64,000 nt of DNA from Blattamonas nauphoetae. Its lineage: Eukaryota > Preaxostyla > Oxymonadida. Location of the stretch: assembly GCA_033064195.1 (NCBI GenBank), contig JARBJD010000317.1:1-64000 (forward strand), read 5' to 3'. Position numbers and translations under genes: made by a program. Below are positions 54,407-64,000 of the stretch, piece by piece. The number at the start of each line of letters is the position of its first letter. Within the stretch, counting starts at the first letter, position 1. The notes beneath the pieces are model-generated. The model ran no database searches and had not been told where the DNA came from. It saw only the letters and a program-made list of their open reading frames with translations.

Positions 54407-54854
54407 TAGTGCCTCCACAAACCCGTCAAAAATATATAAACCCGTTTTTATTCACCTAGACCCAGAATTCGAACTATAGTGGAAAAAAGTCATCTTATAT
54501 ATTCCTAGAAATGCATTGGTGATGGTATTGAGAGAGAAATTGCACTTGATATTGATTGATGAAATGAGAATGGATCTAAAGAATGGGTAGTGAGGATGTA
54601 AGATGGCTGAAGAGCGCGTGTCCACAGGGGATGACCGTGTCTCAGTCTCGATCTGTTGTCAGAACGAGAAGAAGACACAGAAGGACAGGACGACGAGATC
54701 CTGAAGAGGCAGAGAGAGACAATGAAGAGAGAGGAGTGAAGAAAGATGGCAGAAGAGCAATAACGATGAGAAGAGGAGAAGAAACACAAACCACATTCTC
54801 GATGAAGTATTCCTTCATTTTGAACGTTTCGAAGCATTCGCTGATCCTTCACAT

Positions 54855-56234
54855 CTAGTCGAGAACGCTCTTCTGCCCATCCGTGTTCTCGTTGGCGGCG
54901 GTGAGCGAAGCGACGGTGCCGACTTGGCTGGAAATGTATTTGTTGAACTTGCGAGCCTGCTCGACCACTCTCCGCTCCATCTCCTTCTGCTGCTTCTCCA
55001 CGTCGTGTTCTGTCACCGGCTGCATGTTCCGCTTCGATCGTTGTTTGCGAGGGGTCATGCTGGGCACGTGCTTGGCGGGCGAGAGAGGTGCGAGTGACAG
55101 CTTCTTTCCCCTCTTCGTTTTGGCTGGCTAAGCAAGAGTGGGAACTTGGAGTGGCTGGATTGTCGTTTGGGACTGCAGATCGCTTCGGGTCCGCCGCAAC
55201 TGTGTCTTGTTCACTTCCTCACCCTTCTCCAGCGCGTAGGAGTACTCTCTCACCTTTCTCATGTCACTCTCAGTGAAGTGCATCATATACGATCCGATCT
55301 TGTCGCCGATGTCGTCCAAGTAGTGCGGTTGGTGTGAAGTGACGCTGGCAGGCTTGAATTTCTCGATTGAGGAGAGTTGTGCAGCTGACTCGCTCACTCC
55401 AATACATTCTGTCTGCTTGTCGGTCGTGATGAGCCAGTCTTTGGAGAGAAGGTGCTCCAGTTCTGCGTTTTGGGCAAGGGAGGGAAGAGACCTCGAAGGA
55501 GAGGGTGTCGATGCTGAAGGGAAGAAAGGAAAACAGAAAGGAGAATGATTGAGGAGAGAAGGGCATGAAAGAACGAAGAGCAAAGACGATGAATGAGATG
55601 AGATGCACACCGCTGGTTGGATTCGTCGAGTGACTGGTTTGTTGCGGTCAGGTTGGCTTTGAGTGTGTCTCGCTCAGTCGTGAGCTGATCAATGTTCGTG
55701 TGGAGTGTCTCGATGGAATGGCTCTTCTCTTTGTTCATCCCAATCCACTCATCCACCTCCCTCTTCGTCTCCTCCAACCGCGTGTTGTTCTCCCGCTCCA
55801 TCTCCATCTTCTGCCTCGTCTACTCCAAACTCTTTTCCGGCGTGTTTTTGTCTGTGGCCAGCGAAGCTGCCTCGAACTTGGAACTCTGACATTGTTTCGG
55901 TCAGTCGAGCGTTCTCCTCTTTGAGACGAGTCAGTTCGGAGTGTTCCTCAGCCGAGACTGAACCTATTGTTCGTAGTTCTTTTTCATACTTCGCCTTGTC
56001 AGCCGAGCGCTGTCGTTCTACTTCGACGAGTGTTGCTTTCAAAGAATCGATTATTCGCAACAGATCTGCATTCGATGCAGAAGATGCGGATGTGTCGACG
56101 AGTTGTTCTAATTCCTGTTTCAGAGATGAGTCGACACTGCCATCCTTCTGCTTGACCACTCCAATCTGCTGTTCGGCATCACTGTCCACCCATTTGGAGA
56201 GAGACGGTGCTCTTCGGCTGTTGTTGGTGCTCAT
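54855..56234 (-). pseudogene. Captured coiled-coil gene, decayed
   Basis: Reads from MSTNNSRRAPSLSKWVDSD (56234) through coiled coil (TRLKEENARLTETMSEFQ; MEMERENNTRLEETKREVDE; HTNIDQLTTERDTLKANL), an intron near 55.52-55.61 kb, a C-terminal domain (ELEHLLSKDWLITTDKQTEC, VTSHQPHYLDDIGDKIGSY) and a basic tail (TPRKQRSKRNMQPVTEHD) ending VASLTAANENTDGQKSVLD. Damage: a one-base shift near 55.88 kb, in-frame TAG codons near 55.82 and 55.13 kb, and a frame change next to the intron. Family not recognised; the layout recalls a cytoskeletal or spindle coiled-coil protein. It sits in antisense to the receptor gene it interrupts. Confidence 0.65.
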
Positions 56235-56461
56235 GTGAACTGCCTCGTTGCGACATGTGCATCTGAAGACGTTGTTGGCGGGGTGTGTCGTGTCAGATCA
56301 GCCGGACGAGTTGTGTTTTCCTGTTTGGGTTTTGGGTCCAGTTCAATCAAGTCGCTGTTGTCAGAATCATCCTTCTTGTCCTCTTCCTTCCGCTCTGGCT
56401 CGTCCTGCTTCCCGCGAGGAGCAATTGGTGGGTGGGTGGAGCAGGGTGAGGGGGAAGCATA

Positions 56462-57813
56462 TAGTGCCTCAAAAACCCGGACTTTGTCAGAAACCCGGAC
56501 TTTTTTCTCCAAGATCGGTCCCACAGACAAAATTTCTCCGAGCCCAAAATTTTTTGTGTCCCACTTTTTTTTTCGAAATGTTTGTCTCGACTCCAACTAT
56601 CCATCGAGGTAGAAATCGAACCTCCTATTTAGGATCCCAGGACGGAGGTGCCTATTTAGGCACTTTTTTTGGCCCATTTTTTTGGCTCCAAAATAGGAGG
56701 TCCTAAACATTTAAGCTGAGAGGAGAAAAAATTCACGATCACATTTCTCCACGCTCGTTCAAAATTTTGCTTTCTCGTTTCATTTCTGGTGGTTTGGGAT
56801 GGTTTTCTCTCGAAATGACAATTTTTGAAAAATGAAATATCCTGGGGGGACCTGGGTGGAAATTTAAGGTCAAAACTGATTTCCTGTATAATAAGCTTAG
56901 GGATCTCAAAACTTGTTTTGATCATATCTCAACAACCAGACATTGTTTCGACATGAAGTTTTCACCAATATGGATGTTTTGTTGGACTATCTTTTTTCTG
57001 ATTTTTTTGAGAATTTTCGAAGACCTCCTATTTTGGCGTTTTTGATAGTTTTCGTGGTTATCTCAGAATGAACCCCAGCTCCTCTCCTCCCAAGCACAAT
57101 TCTAACCAATTTGAGCATTTGGATTCGATTCTGATTGTGTCTGCACCAATCGAAGGCAATTTGGAGACGGGTGCATCATCCCAAGTCAAGTGACAGCTCT
57201 GCTTCCGCCCCCAGGTCAAAAACCCCCAAAATTATCTGAACTGCCGCATGGGGAATTTTTTTAAAATTTTCAGAAAAAAATAGTATCCAACAAAACTTCC
57301 ATATTGGTGAAAACTTCATGTCGAAACTATGTCTGGTTGTTGAGATATGATCAAAACAAGTTTTGAGATCCCTAAGCTTATTATACAGGGAAATCAGTTT
57401 TTGACCTTAAATTTCCACCCAGGTCCCCCCAGGATATTTCATTTTTCAAAAAATTGTCATTTCGAGAGAAAACCATCCCAAACCACCAGAAATGAAACGA
57501 GAAAGCAAAATTTTGAACGAGCGTGGAGAAATGTGATCGTGAATTTTTTCTCCTCTCAGCTTAAATGTTTAGGACCTCCTATTTTGGAGCCAAAAAAATG
57601 GGCCAAAAAAAGTGCCTAAATAGGCACCTCCGTCCTGGGATCCTAAATAGGAGGTTCGATTTCTACCTCGATGGATAGTTGGAGTCGAGACAAACATTTC
57701 GAAAAAAAAAGTGGGACACAAAAAATTTTGGGCTCGGAGAAATTTTGTCTGTGGGACCGATCTTGGAGAAAAAAGTCCGGGTTTCTGACAAAGTCCGGGT
57801 TTTTGACGCACTA
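56462..57813. mobile_element. 1,352-bp foldback element nested in the 4.4 kb element
   Basis: Ends TAGTGCCTCAAAAACCCGG and, inverted, TAGTGCGTCAAAAACCCGG; AAACCCGGACTTT is present twice in direct orientation at each end. Flanked by TA (56460-56461; 57814-57815). Arms about 550 bp, loop about 250 bp (near 57.01-57.26 kb). The inner arm sequence is homologous to the foldback at 35860-37234, while the outer ~100 bp differ. It splits the minus-strand captured gene. No coding capacity; identical frames in both arms come from the palindrome. Confidence 0.85.
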
Positions 57814-57815
57814 TA

Positions 57816-58330
57816 GCTCGCTTTGGGATCGGAGGGAGAGTTGCAACTGTTGCTCTTGTCGACTCGCTGGTCATCTGAAAAACACCCTGAGGTGGATGAA
57901 ATGGGGTGATATCTTTGGTGACCTCGCTTTCTGGTGGGCCTGAGGCTGGATCACAAGGGTTCTGATGAGATGGATTCCTGGACCTGCCGGCGGGCGAGCT
58001 CGGTGGTGAGAGACCCTGCAAGAGAAGGAGTGCCGCGACGACTTGTGTGAAGGTGCGTATGAGCGTCTTCTCCGAGAACTCCTTCGCGACGTCGATTGCG
58101 TGCCTCACTGACTGGCTGTCTGGGAGGTGGCCATGAAGTCGTACTCGGCGGCGTTGGAGATCATCTCGAGCGCGTTGTCCATGTCGCTGTACCTCATCAG
58201 TCCCGCGCATCACCAGTCGCACAAGGCCAGATGACGCCCCCACGGGCAAAGGTGGGCTGGCCAGAGTTCTTTGTATAGGATTCATTGACTCGGCAACATG
58301 TGTTAAATCATGTAAAAGAGTGTCCAACAT
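57816..58330 (-). pseudogene. Captured gene, 5' fragment upstream of the nested foldback
   Basis: Minus-strand coding remnant reading toward the nested element: SMNPIQRTLASPPLPVGASS near 58.25 kb, DMDNALEMISNAAEYDFMA near 58.16 kb in another frame, then AIDVAKEFSEKTLIRTFTQV, VVAALLLLQGLSPPSS and ATLPPIPKRA at the insertion edge. On the other side of the foldback (56231-56460) the minus strand continues Pro-rich and acidic (KDDSDNSDLIELDPKPKQ). At least one frame change. It may be the front of the coiled-coil gene at 54855-56234 or another capture. Confidence 0.5.
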
Positions 58331-58748
58331 GATCTGAATGGTGATAAAGCAAGTTTACAACACGAATTGGTTGTGTCACGGTTCGTGTGATATTCTCTTC
58401 ATTCATGGACAAACATCGAACAATGGATGACTTTTAATCGTCTTGTGATGTTTGTTCCTCCAAATTCTCAATTAGATCTCCGGAGAACGAATTGATCATT
58501 GACTTTTGTGTTGGTGGTTGATGAGCTTGTCGATAGATGTGGTAATCTTCTGAAAAAATAGTGGTGGTGATGGAGAAGAGGTGGTAGACGGGAAATTAGA
58601 CATCGACGATCTTATATTCTGAGAGAGAGGGGGAGTTGAAATTAGATACCCTTTATTTGAAATTGAGTTCGACACAATTTAAATCAGATGCAGATAACCT
58701 AGATATTGCAACTCGTTTCTAATTCACCTAACTTTGACTCACTGCTGA
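58331..58748. other. Non-coding part of the 4.4 kb element
   Basis: AT-rich, no protein-like frame, leading into the right TIR (about 58776-58820). Confidence 0.5.
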
Positions 58749-58820
58749 GATATTAGGATTTTTAAGTTCTTTTCGAATAAAAACGGGTTTATATTTAAAA
58801 ACGGGTTTGTGGAGGGTCTA

Positions 58821-61800
58821 TCAGCCAGACCCAATGTCTATTTCTCACATTATCACCTTGATGTGAGTTATCTCGTTCCTGAACCATCTTCCACTCCAAC
58901 AGTGACGGTTGATGTGGCGATCAGTGGAGAGACAGCGACAGTGATCGCAACAGCAGATTCAGCAGTGAAGGGAACGATGGGGATCTTGCTGAAAGGGTCG
59001 AATGTGCCTCGTCTTGTTCATGTTCAGTTTGGGAGCACCTCGGATGTGTCGACAACGGGATCAGCAGTTGTGTCGTCGGGAGCAGAAGGGGTTCTTCCAT
59101 CAGCAACATATTCACTCCGCGCCTGGTCACTCCCTTCAGTCTATCTTCGATCAGTCCATGCTGCCGATTCATCTCTTGCAGCAGATGGGAATTCAACAAG
59201 GATTGTTCTTGATGGATTCAATTTGGGAGAAGGGAGTTATTCGATGCTGATTCGAAACGGAGACGACACTTTCAACATCTCGCTGACTCGCACAAATTCG
59301 ACGTTTCTTTTTGGATCCGCACCTCTTCATCCATCGACAGCTGAAGGGAGGCTGGAATGGTCAACAGAATACTCAATTGAGAAAGTGATGTGGCTTCCAC
59401 AAGGAGAAACTGAAGAGAACATCAATCTGATTGGCGGAATTACTTTCGAAACGCCAACTGAGCTGCCTCGTGTCGTCAGATTCGTTTCTTGCTTGTTGAA
59501 TGGAGCGAAGGATGAACTCACGATTTCATTTGTGGGTTCAGTACTTCCTGATGGAATTGGGACGATTCAAGTGAAACAAACAGACAGTGACGTTCTTATT
59601 GAAGGTGTGCTGACAAAAGTGTCTGAGACAGAATGCAGAGGAGTGATCTCAACAGCATGGACAGAGAACACCACTCATCTCTCGTTTGGGAAGACGAATT
59701 CAGTGGAATCAGCATCACTCGGGTCAACGGAGATTGTTGTGGATTCTGGAATCACTTTTGAAGTTCCGAAGCCGGCAGTGATCACATCGATCACTGTTCC
59801 AACTGAATGCTCATCTGAGTCGTTCGAAATCGAAGTGATTGGACAGAACCTGCCGTCACCGAATACGTACACTCTGACACTGTCCGAACCCGACTCGCAC
59901 ACGATTTCGATCACATTCTCAAGTGAGACGAAAGGAACAGGGACAGTGACAGCAAGTCTGCCTACAGCAATTCAGTTCAGCACAACATATTCAGTGTCGA
60001 GCGTGACGAAGGGAGGTGATCATGTTCTGTTGAACGCGACAACATTGACAACGCCTGCTGGTCCAACACTTCTGTCGATCTCGACATCATTGACACTTCC
60101 TCTGAAGAAGGAAGTGAAATTGTCGTTGAGTGGGTTGAGAATGAAGTCAGGAGAATTCAATCTGACATTTCAGAAGAAAGGAACAAGCAAACCACTGATG
60201 ATGTCTGTGAGGATCACGAGTGAGACAGAAGGAAGTGGTTCAGAAGATATTTTTGGAGGATCGATTCTTGAATATGGAACGACATACGAAGTGCTCTCAC
60301 TGACATCAAACACACTCCACTTCGCGATCATTCCCTCTCTCACATTCACCACAGATCCCGAACCACCTCGCTTGACATCGATTTCTTGCACTGGATTGTC
60401 AGATAAGGATCGGAAGGCAGATTTCACAGTTGGTGGAAGAAAGATGACGAGTGGAGAGAAATACGCAATCATTGTCAACAAAACGGGAACAACAGTTCAG
60501 AAGACGTTTGAAGTGAGGATGAGTTCAGCAGAGGTCGGAGGAGGAAGTGCGGTGTTGTTCTCGCAGATAGAAGGAGAGATTGAGCTTGACTACGACACCG
60601 AATACGAAGTGGTTGGAGTGAAAGACTCATCTGAATTGTCGATTTTCATTGAAGGAGGTCTGACGTTCAGAACAGGAGCGGAACCAGTTCGTCTTGTTTC
60701 GTTCTGGATTACGGGCTATGATGAGAAAGAGAAAGAAGTGCAGTTTGAGATGGCGGCGCGAAAGTTGGAGACTTCTGCGAAGATGAAAGTTGGTCTGAGC
60801 ATCTCAAATGCTCTGAAGCACACAGTTTCGATGAAATTCGACAGCACGAAACAGAAATGGGAAGGATCAGCGATTCTGTTCCCGTTGGACTCAGCTCAAC
60901 TGGAATATGGAAAGACGTACACAGTGAGCTCGATCAAGATGGGAGACGAAACTGAAGAACTGTTCTTTGAAACAAACGAAATCACGATTGGTTCTGAACC
61001 ATCCCGTCTTGTGAAGATTGAGAAGTCGGATGATGATGGATTGAACTCGACAACACTGACTCTGTCATCGCGTGTTCTGACAGTTGGAGAACAATACGAA
61101 GTGAAAGTGACAGGAACACCTCTCTCGTCATCGAATGCAAATCATGAAACAACCTTCACTTTCACTGCATCTTCACCAACACTGAACACAGTGCCTCTCA
61201 CACTGTATCCCTTCGAAGACGCGATTGTTGAGTATGGACACTCGTATTCTGTGGATTGGATGAAAGTGGTTGGTGGAGCGTCGATCTTCGTTGAAACAGA
61301 AACATGTGGATTCACAACACCAGCTGAACCAGCTCGGATTTGTGATTGCACTGGAGCTGTTCTGAACAAAGACAGGACGAAAGTGACGATCTGGTTGGAA
61401 GGGAGGGCGTTGGGTGATTCACTCGGGTCGATTTGGGTGTCATTCGGAGACACTTTCTGGAAATCGTTGTCGATGCGAAGAATCTCAGAAACACTCTGCG
61501 AAGCAGACTTTCTCGTTGCTTCTTCTGAAAGTGTGACACATCTGAAATTCGAAGGAGATTACACAGTCTGCCTGAAACCAGCCGAAACAAGCACACTCCT
61601 CGTCGACTCTGGAATCACTGTCACTATTCCTGAACCTCCCTCGTTCACCGAAGTGAAGTTTGAGTTCACGAACTCACTTGGGACAGGATGCATTGCGATC
61701 TTGACAGGAACAGATCTGGTGGTTGGGACAGAATACGAAGTGAAACTGAACACATCGCACACATTCTCGATTGTGGTGAAATCGTCGACTCGCGCAGAAT

Positions 61801-64000
61801 CATCGGAAATGGTGATTGGGTTTGACGGATCACTCGCATATTCCGCAGACATTCTCATCGAAACCGTTTCACCGACCAAGGAGGAAAGCGGAGACGTTCT
61901 GATTCCTTCACCATCGTTCACTGGACAGACAAAGGCTCGTCCGAATGTGAATGAGATCTTTGTGGACACAGAAACAGGAAATGACGATTGTACATGTGGG
62001 AACTTGTCTCGTCCTTGCTCGACGATGGATGTTGCGTGGAAGATCATGCGAGCACTCGACATCTCACAGCCCAGCTTCTCACTTCTAAAAGGCAGTTCTC
62101 TGTCGTCGCGGATGACAATTGAAAGTGGAATGTTGGTTCTGATTCACAATGGAACGAGTCGCGAACCATCTCTGAGCATTCCGTCGTCGGCGGCAGAATC
62201 AGCGACATCAGCTCTGATTGTGGTTTCGTCTGCTCTTCTGAACATCCAGAACATCGACATTGTGGTTGAATCGTCGAAGCCGTCTTTCGTTCTGATCTCG
62301 GCATCGTCGTCGGAAATGATTCTGAAAGATGGATTGATCACCATCAAAAGTTCGACAACTGAAAGCAGAAATGACGTGGAGGAGTTGTGTGCTTGGACGA
62401 CTGGATTGATCGAGCTGATTGACACTGAACTGAATGTGATGAACAACAAATTCTTCAACATCTCTCAAGGAGCGATCAGAATGAAGGGAGGAAGAGTGAA
62501 CGTGCACACTTCAGTCTTCACAAACAATTCACCAAACGATCCGAACTTCCCGTCGGCTCGTCGCAACATTGCATGCTCTAAAGATGGAACCGTTCACATT
62601 GAAAGTTTGTCAGCTGGCGATGGGTCTCCCCTCCATCCATCTGCATGGATCTCGTCTGAAGTTTGTGCGATTGAGTCGACAGAAGTGAATGCAGATGCTC
62701 CTCTCTTCATCCCAACACTCTCTTCTGACTCCACATCGAAGTTGGACAAGAAGACGAAATCGTTCACGTTAACGATTGAAGGGACGATTCTGATTCCGTG
62801 TTCACTGTTCCTGGAAGTGTTTGAAGTGAGAAAAGATGGAACAGAAGCCAACTCAACTCAGATCCCTCTCACTGTCGACTCAGCGACATCATTCACTGAG
62901 ACGAAGATCGTGGTCACACTTCACAGTTCGTCATTGAAATCTCTGGACGAGTCGCTTGAATGGCGAGGACGACTGGTTTTTGGAGAGAATGAGACAACGA
63001 CGAACAGTTTCTTGATTCAACAGAACTCGTCTGGTCGCCTTGCTCAAGCAGTGAAAGACAACAAGAAATGGTGGATTCCTCTCGTGGTTGTTCTGGCTTG
63101 TACTCTTCTGGCATTGATTCTGATTGTGGTTCTGTTGATCCGACGCCGAAACAAAAAAGCTGCTAAAAGTCATCTGGATGGCGAGCAGGAAATGGACCAA
63201 CCAGAAGAAAAGATTGATGTGTTGAATAGTGAAGGGGACATCAACGACAGTCACAATTCTGTGAACACAGCTGGCCAGAAGCAGCTGAACCCCGCGTTGA
63301 CATGCCACGAGGATCGCTCTCATCCGTCGCTTCAGAACACCAAACTGATGGCATCGTCAGTTGCACACACTGCTGTTCTGATTGTGGGAGAGGATGAGTT
63401 TGGGCGATCGAAAATTGAAGATGGGTTTGTGAATTCACACGACACTCTGTTCAACAGACTTCATGGACATGAGGAGAAGACAGAATTGAACATCACACAA
63501 ACGAGATTGGATGTGGCGAAGGCAGTTGAGACACTGCTGTCGCTTCGCCCAAACGCTGTGGCACTTCAGAAACTGAATCCTCACTGGGTGTTGTTCTCTC
63601 CATCGAACTCGATCTGCTTCAAACTGAACGACGACACTCCATCACAAGCACCGACAACGATCCCGACTCAATCAGGAGCCCAGGATGAGGCACAGGAAGA
63701 AAAGCGGTGGTCAGCACCTGAAGAAGAGAACCGTTCTCATGGAATTGACAAAAGGAAGGTGACAGTTTTTCGGCTGGGCCTGATCTTGTGGGAAATCACG
63801 ACTGGACAGGTTCCGTTCAGTGAAACGGATGCTGTGAATGCTCAGCGACAACTGGGTTTGGGGATCGTTCCACAGATGGATTCAGTTGAACCAGCTGAAC
63901 TGTCGACGCTTCTTTTGGAATGTCTGGATCTGAATCCTCATTCTCGTCCGACTCTGGAATCAGTTGTTTCTCGTCTGGAGGCGATTGGGGAAGGAAAGAA
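58821..64000 (+). CDS. Surface receptor gene, 3' part: ectodomain, membrane helix, pseudokinase (runs off window)
   Basis: One open frame of more than 1,720 codons from the duplicated TCA to the right edge. After ARPNVYFS come about 1,000 residues of repeated Ig/filamin-like beta modules of 70-100 residues, each opening like EPSRLVKI or EPPRLTSISC and containing LEYGxTYxVxSI. A second beta-helix region follows from TGNDDCTCGNLSRPCSTMDV (CxC..L..PC motif). Then one membrane helix, WWIPLVVVLACTLLALILIVVLL, with RRR after it. The cytoplasmic end is kinase-like: LNPHWVLFSPSN stands where HRDxxxxN is expected, RWSAPEE fits the APE motif, and FRLGLILWEITTGQVPFSE, LDLNPHSRPTLESV fit the C-lobe. HRD and DFG are absent, so it is a pseudokinase. 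There is no start codon for this half; it belongs to 52733-54406. Confidence 0.88.

Larger units (their letters stand above)
54407..58820. mobile_element. 4,414-bp TIR element inserted in the surface receptor gene
   Basis: Left end TAGTGCCTCCACAAACCCG, right end read inward TAGACCCTCCACAAACCCG; TIRs about 45 bp, each with two AAACCCGT words. Flanked by TCA at 54404-54406 and 58821-58823. Removing the element and one TCA joins the receptor halves in frame (STS-ARPNVYF). No transposase is seen. The interior holds a decayed minus-strand gene and a nested foldback (56462-57813). A 3-bp TNA duplication suggests a PIF/Harbinger-like family, as for the 596-bp elements (inference). Confidence 0.85.

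Noticed and set aside
54404-54410. TA as target duplication of the 4.4 kb element (Tc1/mariner style)
   Set aside because: Removing the element with TA leaves the receptor halves out of frame, whereas TCA restores STS-ARPNVYF in frame.
1-64000. tRNA, rRNA, CRISPR arrays, riboswitches, bacterial operon signals
   Set aside because: No cloverleaf with a GTTCRA-type T-loop, no rRNA-like stretch and no spaced direct-repeat array was seen; gene structure is eukaryotic.
52733-64000. Alternative code with TAG as a sense codon in host genes
   Set aside because: Intact host genes here end at TAG, TAA or TGA right after complete domains (for example the armadillo-like genes end in TAG), so the standard code fits.

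Overview
The window reads as nuclear DNA of a compact-genome protist using the standard code. The best guess is an oxymonad close to Blattamonas nauphoetae. That rests on memory of protein families, unchecked: armadillo-like paralogs starting MDxSxFL and containing LVATLKLQPxLDDSLE, giant beta-helix surface proteins, and coiled-coil/SPRY proteins. Introns are tiny (31 to 126 nt, mostly GT-AG, two apparently GC-AG), genes lie 50 to 300 bp apart on both strands, and transposable elements are dense.

Layout. 1-7860: broken Polinton (Maverick) virus-like element. 8581-12373: decayed beta-helix surface gene. 13221-25982: host core, with an armadillo-like gene, a PP2A B56 subunit, a type II thioesterase-like hydrolase, an MST/Ste20 kinase, an MRH/Atg27-like membrane protein, a small Cys/His protein, a probably myristoylated protein, a Nudix hydrolase and a second armadillo-like gene. 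26702-31745: a 3.5 kb element with 9-bp target duplications carrying gene fragments, then a foldback element holding a nested 596-bp element. 32115-37558: two more armadillo-like paralogs, the second split by a 1,375-bp foldback, around a one-frameshift surface gene. 37733-38434: 38-bp minisatellite. 38979-45880: zinc-binding, coiled-coil/SPRY, USP-like and membrane-protein genes, several not fully resolved. 46614-51480: second 596-bp element, a decayed surface gene, an 880-bp TIR element and an intact Tc1-like transposon. 52733-64000: a large receptor-like gene (signal peptide, beta-helix, long ectodomain, one membrane helix, pseudokinase) cut by a 4,414-bp TIR element that carries a decayed coiled-coil gene and a nested foldback.

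The host genes do not form one pathway; phosphatase, kinase, thioesterase and membrane-trafficking genes are simply neighbours. The coherent story is the mobile DNA: several TIR families with doubled subterminal motifs, precise short target duplications that leave host reading frames recoverable in silico, nested insertions that preserve empty sites, one family whose centre is inverted between two copies, and two large elements carrying pieces of host genes. The Polinton has its own signal, a T-rich block just upstream of nearly every gene start.
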